DNA from: an uncultured Ruminococcus sp.
GTDB taxonomy: Bacteria > Bacillota > Clostridia > Oscillospirales > Ruminococcaceae
Assembly: GCA_937907215.1 (NCBI GenBank)
Contig: CALESG010000054.1
Span: 1 to 5,746 of the forward strand
DNA: 5,746 nt
Direction: 5' to 3'
This document shows positions 1 through 5,473 of the stretch, piece by piece; position 1 is the stretch's first letter; every line of letters starts with the position of its first letter. The translations under genes and the position numbers were made by a program. The notes beneath the pieces were generated by a model. That model made no database searches, had not been told where the DNA came from, and worked only from the letters and a program-made list of their open reading frames with translations.

Positions 1-2
1 CT

Positions 3-173
3 ACAACTAAGGAAACAACAACAACAACTACTACATCTACAACTAAGGAAACAACGACAACAACTACTACATCTACAACTAAGGAAACAACGACAACAAC
101 AACTACTACATCTACAACTAAGGAAACCACCACAACAACAACTACTACAACAACAACTACTACAACGACTAAG
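3..173 (+). repeat. Coding minisatellite, 36-39 bp units (TSTTKE-polyThr)
   Basis: The codon pair AAG GAA (Lys-Glu) recurs at 9, 45, 81 and 120, giving periods of 36, 36 and 39 bp, and a degenerate copy (AAG GCA) follows at 171. Each unit encodes a peptide of the form STTKE plus 6-8 Thr. All units keep frame. The array probably continues left of the window. Nearly all remaining codons are ACN, so the + strand is A/C-rich and almost free of G. Confidence 0.85.
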
Positions 174-1652
174 GCAACTACTACATCCACCACTGATTCA
201 ACAGCAGGTTCTACTGCAACAACGATCACAAACAAAACAACTACATCAGTTACAACCACATCAGAAACTGATTCTACAGCAGGCCCTACTACTCCAACAA
301 CTACATCCACCACAACAACTGCTTCTACTGCAGGACCTACTACCCCATCTGGAACTACAACAACTACTACATCTATTACATCAACTAATACAAAACCTAC
401 AATGAGCATGACATCTTCTACTTCAATTACAAGTACAGGAGAGGTTATTGCCTCAACAACTACAACCGAAGACACTACTACAAAGGAAGAAACAACCACA
501 AAAGAAACAACAACAACTACTACATCTACAACTGAAACTACAACCACAACTGCCGATGAAACACAGCAAGTTCAAATTGCGAAGCGTGAAATTGCTGGCG
601 GTAATATTACCGGTGCTGAAGTAATTGGTGCTTACCTTAAGGTAACTGCTGATGACTCAAGCGTTGTTGATTCATGGGTATCTGATGGTACATTCCACAC
701 TATTTCCGGTCTTAAGGAAGGCGTAACTTATACACTTTCTGAAACCGCACCTCCGAACGGATATTATTATGCATCTTCTATTCAGTTCACTGTCCAGAGT
801 GGAGATGTATATATTGTAAATCGTGATGGAAGTCTTAGTCCGGTTGTTGATGGCGTTATCGTAATGTATGATGAAGTAATTCCAGAGATAACAGCAACGA
901 TTCCAACAGAAACGATTCCTACAGAAACAATTCCAACAGAAACGATTCCTACGGAATCAGGCGAAGAAACAAGTGACACAATACCTGAAGAGACAACAGA
1001 AGAAGTAACAACAGAAGCAACAACAGAAGTCGTAATATATGATATTGATATTAGTAAGCAGGATATTGCAGGCGGAGAACTTCCTGGTGCAATGCTCCAG
1101 ATAAGTACAGCAAATGGTACTTTTGATCAGTGGATCTCAGATGGCACGCCGCATCGTATCTACGGACTCGTTGAAGGTGTCGTTTACACACTGACAGAAG
1201 TTCAGGCACCTGAAAATTATTCTCTTGCTGAGTCTATTGATTTCATAATTGAAAACGGTCAGGTTTGTATTGTAACTAATGGACAATATATTCCAGTTGG
1301 AAGTTTGACGGTCGTTATGTATGACGAATATGCTCCTGTAATAACCACTACTACTACAACTACCACAACAACAACTACCACAACAACAACAACTACTACT
1401 ACAGAAAATACTACAACAAGTGAAGAAACAATTGCACCAATAGTTACTGACGTAACAGATAAGATAACAACAACTACTACAAATAAGAATAATAACAACA
1501 ATGGTAACAAAAACAACGGCGGTGGCGGCGGAAAGTATACAAATGTATCTACTTCTCCAAAGACACAGGATAATATTTCTGTTGCTGGAATATGCGGAAC
1601 TGCAATTGTATTGGCTGTAATAGCAGATATGATTCGCAGAAAAAGAAAATAA
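3..1652 (+). CDS. Thr-rich, sortase-anchored surface protein with two CnaB/SpaA isopeptide domains (5' partial)
   Basis: The frame is open from the first full codon at position 3 to the TAA at 1650-1652, so this is the C-terminal 549 residues of a longer protein; the ATG at 402 is an internal Met, not the start. Numbering residues from that Met: a Thr-rich stalk runs from before the window to about 53; CnaB-type domain 1 is about 56-158; a TIPTE repeat and Thr/Glu linker about 166-209; CnaB-type domain 2 about 212-309; a run of 20 Thr at 315-334; an Asn/Gly-rich linker at 361-377; then SPKTQ (385-389), a hydrophobic stretch (392-411) and RRKRK. This order (stalk, Ig-like isopeptide domains, sorting signal) is typical of Gram-positive wall-anchored adhesins or pilin-like proteins. 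Thr-rich stalks are often O-glycosylated. The signal peptide and any ligand-binding or catalytic domain would lie upstream, so the biological role cannot be told. A strong terminator 69 nt after the stop indicates it ends its transcript. Confidence 0.9.
   Translation, partial: TTKETTTTTTTSTTKETTTTTTTSTTKETTTTTTTTSTTKETTTTTTTTTTTTTTTKATTTSTTDSTAGSTATTITNKTTTSVTTTSETDSTAGPTTPTTTSTTTTASTAGPTTPSGTTTTTTSITSTNTKPTMSMTSSTSITSTGEVIASTTTTEDTTTKEETTTKETTTTTTSTTETTTTTADETQQVQIAKREIAGGNITGAEVIGAYLKVTADDSSVVDSWVSDGTFHTISGLKEGVTYTLSETAPPNGYYYASSIQFTVQSGDVYIVNRDGSLSPVVDGVIVMYDEVIPEITATIPTETIPTETIPTETIPTESGEETSDTIPEETTEEVTTEATTEVVIYDIDISKQDIAGGELPGAMLQISTANGTFDQWISDGTPHRIYGLVEGVVYTLTEVQAPENYSLAESIDFIIENGQVCIVTNGQYIPVGSLTVVMYDEYAPVITTTTTTTTTTTTTTTTTTTTENTTTSEETIAPIVTDVTDKITTTTTNKNNNNNGNKNNGGGGGKYTNVSTSPKTQDNISVAGICGTAIVLAVIADMIRRKRK
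567..875 (+). other. Domain 1: CnaB2-like (SpaA-type) intramolecular isopeptide domain
   Basis: The domain starts with a beta-strand containing KREIAGG (candidate reactive Lys, codon 582-584), continues through SWVSDGT, has the E-box YTLSETAPPNGY (candidate catalytic Glu, codon 741-743) and ends with the strand VIVMYDEVIP (candidate Asp, codon 870-872). This order and spacing (Lys to Glu 53 residues, Glu to Asp 43) matches Lys-Asp isopeptide CnaB domains, where Glu promotes a Lys-Asp amide bond. The last strand closely resembles SpyTag (AHIVMVDAYKPTK). Family membership is clear from the motifs; actual bond formation is inferred. Confidence 0.85.
897..956 (+). repeat. Four tandem 15-bp units encoding TIPTE
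   Basis: Four consecutive 15-bp units of the type ACG ATT CCA ACA GAA encode TIPTE four times in the linker between the two CnaB-type domains. Units differ only at third codon positions, alternating CCA ACA with CCT ACA/ACG. The repeat forms a Pro/Thr-rich spacer. Confidence 0.9.
1035..1328 (+). other. Domain 2: CnaB2-like (SpaA-type) intramolecular isopeptide domain
   Basis: This is a second copy, homologous to domain 1. It opens with ISKQDIAGGELPGA (candidate Lys, codon 1056-1058), which is very like FSKRDEDGKELAGA of the FbaB CnaB2/SpyCatcher domain. It has QWISDGT, the E-box YTLTEVQAPENY (candidate Glu, codon 1197-1199), and the final strand LTVVMYDEYAP (candidate Asp, codon 1323-1325). 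Lys-Glu spacing is 47 and Glu-Asp 42, close to the 46 and 40 known for CnaB2 (Lys31, Glu77, Asp117). The expected product is a protease-resistant, mechanically stable Ig-like module. Confidence 0.87.
1344..1403 (+). repeat. ACN trinucleotide tract encoding 20 consecutive Thr
   Basis: Twenty uninterrupted ACN codons (ACC, ACT, ACA mixed) follow the second CnaB-type domain. It is probably a rigid or glycosylated stalk that lifts the domains from the wall. Length variation in steps of 3 bp would not break the frame. Confidence 0.9.
1554..1649 (+). other. C-terminal sortase-type sorting signal (SPKTQ variant)
   Basis: The coding segment gives SPKTQD, then a hydrophobic stretch of about 20 residues (starting ISVAGICGTAIVLAV), then RRKRK at the very end. 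This has the three-part layout of cell-wall sorting signals. The pentapeptide differs from LPxTG at both position 1 (Ser) and position 5 (Gln), so it may need a sortase of matching specificity. An Asn/Gly-rich flexible segment just before it probably spans the wall. Confidence 0.8.
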
Positions 1653-1720
1653 ATCCTAAATGATCAAGTGATTATGCATGATTGTAACTTATCATGATAA
1701 CGATCATTAAGGTATAATTA

Positions 1721-1762
1721 AAAGTACTGCGGTTATTCAAAATTTGCCGCAGTACTTTTTTT
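1721..1762 (+). terminator. Rho-independent terminator of the surface-protein gene
   Basis: AAAGTACTGCGG (1721-1732) pairs perfectly with CCGCAGTACTTT (1747-1758) across a 14-nt loop, and the right arm runs into a T stretch (1756-1762). It lies 69 nt after the stop codon. The stem also starts with A residues, so some activity on the other strand is possible, but no gene points that way here. Confidence 0.92.
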
Positions 1763-1804
1763 ACTTATTTTACTTACATTTTTAATAATTATATATTAAG
1801 CTGA

Positions 1805-1833
1805 TTGACTTGAAATATGAAAAATGATATAAT
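1805..1833 (+). promoter_or_regulatory. Sigma-A promoter of the ThrE-family gene
   Basis: TTGACT (1805-1810) and TATAAT (1828-1833) are separated by exactly 17 bp, and TG at 1825-1826 one base before the -10 gives an extended -10. Transcription should start near 1840, leaving a leader of about 65 nt before the ATG at 1906. This is close to the consensus vegetative promoter and lies between a terminator and the next gene. Confidence 0.85.
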
Positions 1834-1843
1834 AGATAAGGCA

Positions 1844-1875
1844 TTTACAAAACTGTATAATGATAATTTTGTAAA
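1844..1875 (+). promoter_or_regulatory. Dyad / leader hairpin just after the transcription start
   Basis: TTTACAAAA (1844-1852) and TTTTGTAAA (1867-1875) form a perfect 9-bp inverted repeat around a 14-nt spacer. It lies at the predicted 5' end of the mRNA. It could be an mRNA-stabilising hairpin or a repressor operator; A/T-rich dyads also arise by chance, so function is uncertain. Confidence 0.4.
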
Positions 1876-1890
1876 AATTTTAAGTCAATT

Positions 1891-1896
1891 GGGGTG
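1891..1896 (+). promoter_or_regulatory. Shine-Dalgarno GGGGTG that decides the start of the transporter
   Basis: GGGGTG lies 9 nt before the ATG at 1906. A GTG at 1894 is in frame with the gene but sits inside this purine-rich motif and has no ribosome site of its own, so the ATG at 1906 is the better start. Confidence 0.65.
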
Positions 1897-1905
1897 TATA
1901 TACAA

Positions 1906-3228
1906 ATGAGTCAATTTAGAAAACAGCATATGTCTATAGCGTGGCACGATATAATCGAAAATGAAGATAATACGCCGGCTATAAATTCATCGCTTAAGGA
2001 GAAAGCAACTCTTGTTGGACGATTGGGACTTATGATGCTTTCAGTAGGTGCTGGTGCTTGGAGAGTAAGAGCTTCTATGAACAAAGCAGCAAGGGCACTT
2101 AATATAACTTGTACTGCTGATATTGGACTTTTATCTATTGAATATACATGCATTGAGAATGGCGAAACATATACAAATGCATTGTCTTTGAGTAATACTG
2201 GTGTTAATACGGATAAATTAAATTATTTGGAAAAGTTTGCAGATGGATTTAATAAAAAAATTTCTAGATATTCAGTGGAGCATTTTCATAAAATACTCGA
2301 TAAGATTCAAGATATGCCGGGAAATTATACAGCTTTTAAGCTTGGTCTTGCAGCCGCAGTTGCTTGCGGTGCATTTACATTTCTACTTGGCGGAGGTATT
2401 GTAGAAGTAATATGTGCATTCTTTGGTGCAGGTGTAGGAAATTTTATACGAAAAAAACTTCTTGAAAAGCATATAACTTTATTTGCTAATGTCGCAGTCG
2501 GTGTTGCATCTGCTTGTTGTGTATATGTTTTACTTATAAAATTATCGGAAATAATATGGGATATTTCAAATGTGCATCAGGCTGGATATATATGCTCTAT
2601 GCTTTTTGTAATTCCCGGATTCCCGCTTATAACAGGTGGCATAGACCTTGCAAAGCTTGATTTGCGTTCAGGCTTAGAACGAACAACATATGCTCTTCTT
2701 ATAATTATAGTGGCCACTCTTACTGGTTGGATAACAGCGACTATTTTTCAATTTCAGCCATCGGATTTTGAAGAAATTTGCTTGAATCCTATACTGATGT
2801 TTATACTCAGACTTGCAGCCAGTTTTTGCGGTGTGTACGGATTTTCACTTATGTTCAATAGCACAAAGAAAATGGCACTCACGGCTGGCATCATCGGTAT
2901 GATTGTAAATACACTGCGTTTGGAACTTATAGATTTTACGCCGATACCGGTTGCCGCTGCTGCGTTTATAGGTTCATTATGTTCTGGCTTGCTTGCATCA
3001 GCTATTAAAAAATATGTAGGGTTTCCAAGAATCACTCTTACAGTGCCATCAATAGTTATAATGGTACCTGGTATGTTTATGTATAAGGGAATATATTATA
3101 TTGCTTTAAATGATATTCAAACAGGAGCGCTTTGGCTTACAAAGGCACTTCTTATAGTAGTGGCTTTGCCATTGGGACTTATATTTGCAAGAATACTGAC
3201 AGATAATAATTTTAGAAAAAGCAGCTAA
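1906..3228 (+). CDS. ThrE-family (threonine/serine exporter-like) membrane transporter
   Basis: The 440-residue integral membrane protein carries both halves of the ThrE family. The N-terminal ThrE (DUF1212) part spans about 34-280 and includes GAGAWRVRASMNKAARALNI (48-67), a soluble stretch to about 140, and the conserved PGFPLITGGIDLAKLDL (237-253) followed by RSGLERT. The C-terminal ThrE_2 (DUF3815) part spans about 295-430 with PRITLTVPSIVIMVPG (374-389). About ten hydrophobic segments are visible (near 145-178, 192-211, 225-243, 261-281, 295-316, 324-339, 346-366, 374-397, 408-431). The fused layout is that of Corynebacterium ThrE, which exports L-threonine and L-serine using the proton motive force. 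In E. coli the same halves are separate proteins (YjjP/YjjB) linked to succinate export, so the substrate here is not certain. It is transcribed alone from its own promoter and is convergent with lysA. Confidence 0.88.
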   Translation: MSQFRKQHMSIAWHDIIENEDNTPAINSSLKEKATLVGRLGLMMLSVGAGAWRVRASMNKAARALNITCTADIGLLSIEYTCIENGETYTNALSLSNTGVNTDKLNYLEKFADGFNKKISRYSVEHFHKILDKIQDMPGNYTAFKLGLAAAVACGAFTFLLGGGIVEVICAFFGAGVGNFIRKKLLEKHITLFANVAVGVASACCVYVLLIKLSEIIWDISNVHQAGYICSMLFVIPGFPLITGGIDLAKLDLRSGLERTTYALLIIIVATLTGWITATIFQFQPSDFEEICLNPILMFILRLAASFCGVYGFSLMFNSTKKMALTAGIIGMIVNTLRLELIDFTPIPVAAAAFIGSLCSGLLASAIKKYVGFPRITLTVPSIVIMVPGMFMYKGIYYIALNDIQTGALWLTKALLIVVALPLGLIFARILTDNNFRKSS

Positions 3229-3236
3229 TATAATAA

Positions 3237-3437
3237 AAAGCAGTCTTAGAGCTTGTGTTCATAGGTTCAGCACACGTCTTTTAGGAAAATTTTGATGACT
3301 ATTACGTTGAAAATCTTTGCCGGGCGACAGCCCGCCTGCATATTTTCGCCTTATATTCATCAAAATTATGCTCGAAAATTCGCATACTTCACCTATGAAC
3401 ACAAGCTCTGAATCGTTTAATTTATTCAGACTGCTTT
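3237..3437 (+). terminator. Terminator of the transporter gene, split by an inserted element
   Basis: AAAGCAGTCT (3237-3246) pairs with AGACTGCTTT (3428-3437), and a T-rich stretch follows on the + strand (TTTGTTTTTGCTTTTT). The arms are about 180 nt apart because a palindromic element sits between them. If 3249-3408 and one 3-bp flank are removed, the stem becomes AAAGCAGTCTGAAT / ATTCAGACTGCTTT, a perfect 14-bp hairpin with a 10-nt loop. The insert folds on itself, so the arms may still meet. Confidence 0.7.
3249..3408. mobile_element. 160-bp MITE-like palindromic element with 18-bp perfect terminal inverted repeats
   Basis: GAGCTTGTGTTCATAGGT (3249-3266) is repeated inverted and without mismatch at 3391-3408. 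Further nested pairings lie inside: AATTTTGATGA (3288-3298) with TCATCAAAATT (3357-3367), GAAAAT (3309-3314) with ATTTTC (3342-3347), and a central CGGGC-GACA-GCCCG hairpin (3321-3334). It has no credible coding capacity. The flanks are TTA (3246-3248) and TGA (3409-3411), compatible with a 3-bp TNA target duplication in which one copy has mutated. A TNA target and GAG-type ends suggest mobilisation by an IS5-like transposase; that family link is inference. Confidence 0.72.
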
Positions 3438-3465
3438 GTTTTTGCTTTTTATCTTATTTACATAT

Positions 3466-3501
3466 AAAAAGGCTGTTGCAACTAAAATCTCTGCAACAGC
3501 C
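3466..3501 (-). terminator. Rho-independent terminator of the lon-ysxC-lysA operon
   Basis: On the - strand the stem GGCTGTTGCA (complement of 3492-3501) and TGCAACAGCC (complement of 3471-3480) encloses an 11-nt loop and runs into TTTTT (complement of 3466-3470). It begins about 33 nt after the lysA stop. On the + strand the same stem is followed by TCATTTTTA, so it may also stop read-through from the transporter side. Confidence 0.9.
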
Positions 3502-3534
3502 TCATTTTTATTTGCTGTAATATTTAATTATATC

Positions 3535-4833
3535 TTAAATATCATTTCTTATAATATCTTCCAAAGTTTCTCTTTTAACAACGACACGTGACTCGCCGTC
3601 TTTAACAAATACAACAGCCGGTTTTAAAAGTCTGTTGTAATTTGATGACATGGAGTAGTTATAAGCACCAGTTGCACATACTGCTAAAATATCACCCGGT
3701 TCACAATCCTGAAGTGGCATATTCTCTCCAACAAGGTCACCGCTTTCGCAGCATTTGCCTGCAATAGTAACAGTAGTGTCTTTAGGCTGAGATGCCCTAT
3801 TTGCAACAACAGCATCATATTCAGATTGATATAATATATATCTTGGATTGTCACACATACCGCCATCAACAGATACATATGTACGAATATTAGGTATAAT
3901 CTTTTTACCACCTACAGTATAAAGTGTGATTCCGGCAGGTCCTGCAATAGAACGTCCCGGTTCAATTAAAATAAACGGCAAAGGCATATTATTTTCCTTG
4001 CAGAATTTGTGAACTACAACAGATACAGATTCCATAAATGTTTCATATGGAAGAGGATCATCGTTTTCTGTATATTGAATGCCAAATCCGCCTCCAAGAT
4101 TCAGGTCACGTACATCAGCGCCAAGTTCATCACGAATTTTCTTTATAAATGTAAGCATAACTTCAGCAGCTGCTTCAAATCCTTGTGTGTCAAGAATTTG
4201 AGATCCGATATGGCAGTGCAAACCAACAAAATTAAGATTTTTACATTCTAATGCAAATTTTACAGCCTCAAATGCTTCGCCTGTTTCTAATGCAAAACCA
4301 AATTTGCTATCGATCTGACCTGTTCTTATAAAATTATGCGTATGAGCATCAACACCTGGCTTTATTCTTAAAATAATATCTGCTTTTTTACCAGTTTCTT
4401 CACACAATTTATTGAGTGATTTCATTTCGTAAATATTATCTGCTACAATACGACCTACGCCATATTCAATCGCCATTTTTAGCTCATCAATTGTTTTATT
4501 GTTTCCGTGGAAACAAATCTTGTTTGCATCAGTGCCGGCTGCAATTGCAGTATACAGTTCACCGCCTGATACTACATCAACTCCTAAGCCTTCACTTGCA
4601 ATAACACGATACATTTCTTTGCAAGCAAATGCTTTGCTTGCATAACATACAAGACCATTTCCATGATAAAAACGATCAATGCTTTCTTTAAAACTGCGTG
4701 CATTGCTGCGAACAAGGTCTTCGTCCATTACATATAAAGGTGTGCCGTATTTTTTTGCGAGTTCAGTAGTGTCAATTCCACCTATAGTAAGGTTGCCCTT
4801 TTCATTGACATCAAGATTTTTTGATACAAACAT
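3535..4833 (-). CDS. lysA: Diaminopimelate decarboxylase
   Basis: LysA removes CO2 from meso-2,6-diaminopimelate to give L-lysine, the last step of lysine synthesis; it is a cytoplasmic PLP enzyme, usually a dimer. The 432-residue protein is full length for the family. The N-terminal alanine-racemase-like barrel has YASKAF with the PLP lysine K67, HIGSQ (208-212), the phosphate-binding GGGFG (247-251) and EPGRSI (291-296). The C-terminal beta domain has DGGMCDNPR (323-331), CCESGD (361-366) with the cysteine that joins the partner active site, and GAYNYSMSSNYN (389-400). The start ATG is preceded by AAAGGAAG. The gene begins 37 nt after ysxC on the same strand and no convincing promoter is seen in that gap, so it is probably cotranscribed. 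No lysine riboswitch is visible in the window. Confidence 0.97.
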   Translation of the reverse strand: MFVSKNLDVNEKGNLTIGGIDTTELAKKYGTPLYVMDEDLVRSNARSFKESIDRFYHGNGLVCYASKAFACKEMYRVIASEGLGVDVVSGGELYTAIAAGTDANKICFHGNNKTIDELKMAIEYGVGRIVADNIYEMKSLNKLCEETGKKADIILRIKPGVDAHTHNFIRTGQIDSKFGFALETGEAFEAVKFALECKNLNFVGLHCHIGSQILDTQGFEAAAEVMLTFIKKIRDELGADVRDLNLGGGFGIQYTENDDPLPYETFMESVSVVVHKFCKENNMPLPFILIEPGRSIAGPAGITLYTVGGKKIIPNIRTYVSVDGGMCDNPRYILYQSEYDAVVANRASQPKDTTVTIAGKCCESGDLVGENMPLQDCEPGDILAVCATGAYNYSMSSNYNRLLKPAVVFVKDGESRVVVKRETLEDIIRNDI

Positions 4834-4844
4834 AATTTTTTATA

Positions 4845-4852
4845 CTTCCTTT
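4845..4852 (-). promoter_or_regulatory. Ribosome binding site of lysA
   Basis: AAAGGAAG on the - strand lies 11 nt before the lysA ATG (codon complement of 4831-4833). It supports this start rather than an internal Met. Confidence 0.65.
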
Positions 4853-4871
4853 CAAATTATAATCAATATTT

Positions 4872-5462
4872 TTAATCAGAACTTTCAGCAATATCTTCAA
4901 TAATACTGCGAATTTCTTCAACGCCTTCTCTGGTTATAGAAGAGAATGGGACATGATGTATCTCATCAAAATATGGTATTTCTTCTTCAAACGCAGAAAG
5001 ACGACGTTTTCTTTCGGTAGGCTTTAATTTATCAGATTTTGTAAGAATTATGACAAATGGCATTTCACATTCAATAAGATAATTTATCATATGTAAATCA
5101 TCTTTGGATGGAGCATGACGCATATCAATTAACAAAAATATTAGTTTTATATTTCTGCTTGAATTGAGATACCCTTCAATAAGGTCTGCCCAGCGATGCT
5201 TTTCTGTTTTAGCAACTTTTGCATATCCATATCCGGGCAAGTCAACTATTTTAATAGGATCAACATTATAGAAGTTTATAGTAGCTGTTTTTCCCGGAAC
5301 GGCACTTACACGAGCAAGTGACTTTCGGTTCATTATTTTATTTATAAGTGTCGATTTTCCCACATTGGAACGTCCTGCAAAAGCTATTTCAATGCAGCTG
5401 CATGGTGGGATTTGAGAAAATAATCCATATGACGCTTCGAATGATGCAAGATTAAAATTCAT
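4872..5462 (-). CDS. ysxC: Ribosome biogenesis GTPase YsxC/EngB (YihA family)
   Basis: This GTPase assists late assembly of the large ribosomal subunit and is essential in many bacteria, including Bacillus subtilis. The 196-residue length is normal for the family. All G motifs are present: G1 GRSNVGKST (30-38), G2 PGKT with T59, G3 DLPGYGYA (74-81), G4 TKSD (141-144) and G5 around FSS (173-175). The start MNFNLASFEASYG fits the family N-terminus and is preceded by AAGGAGG. It lies between lon and lysA on the same strand; lon-ysxC adjacency is known in B. subtilis and other Bacillota, which supports orthology. Confidence 0.97.
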   Translation of the reverse strand: MNFNLASFEASYGLFSQIPPCSCIEIAFAGRSNVGKSTLINKIMNRKSLARVSAVPGKTATINFYNVDPIKIVDLPGYGYAKVAKTEKHRWADLIEGYLNSSRNIKLIFLLIDMRHAPSKDDLHMINYLIECEMPFVIILTKSDKLKPTERKRRLSAFEEEIPYFDEIHHVPFSSITREGVEEIRSIIEDIAESSD

Positions 5463-5466
5463 ATAA

Positions 5467-5473
5467 CCTCCTT
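5467..5473 (-). promoter_or_regulatory. Shine-Dalgarno of ysxC overlapping the lon stop codon
   Basis: AAGGAGG on the - strand shares two bases with the lon TAA (complement of 5472-5474) and ends only 4 nt before the ysxC ATG. The overlap means ribosomes finishing lon stand on the ysxC initiation region, which favours coupled translation. Confidence 0.8.

Noticed and set aside
3..173. Regular 36-bp repeats as a CRISPR array
   Set aside because: There are no unique spacers, the units are contiguous and in frame, and they encode Thr-rich peptide.
402..404. ATG at 402 as the start of the surface protein
   Set aside because: The same frame is open without a stop to position 3 and encodes the same Thr-rich repeat, so this Met is internal; no signal peptide follows it.
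782..979. Minus-strand open frame with repeated VGIVS
   Set aside because: It mirrors the TIPTE repeats and the end of CnaB-type domain 1; no independent coding signal.
1259..1516. Minus-strand open frame with a long poly-Val run
   Set aside because: It is the antisense of the ACN (Thr) tract; the low-complexity product and lack of a ribosome site show it is a shadow of the surface-protein gene.
1659..1708. Imperfect inverted repeat AATGATC...GATCATT before the first terminator
   Set aside because: It has only 7 bp with a long spacer in AT-rich sequence; nothing supports a function.
1894..1896. GTG as the start of the ThrE-family gene
   Set aside because: It lies inside the GGGGTG ribosome site; the ATG at 1906 has correct spacing from that site.
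3317..3520. Plus-strand 67-residue open frame across the element and the lysA terminator
   Set aside because: It runs through a MITE-like hairpin and two terminator arms, resembles no family and has no ribosome site.
4856..4861. TATAAT on the - strand between ysxC and lysA as a lysA promoter
   Set aside because: The hexamer is perfect but the -35 position (AAGTTC, complement of 4879-4884) does not fit and the region is AT-rich, so chance is likely; a weak internal promoter is not excluded.
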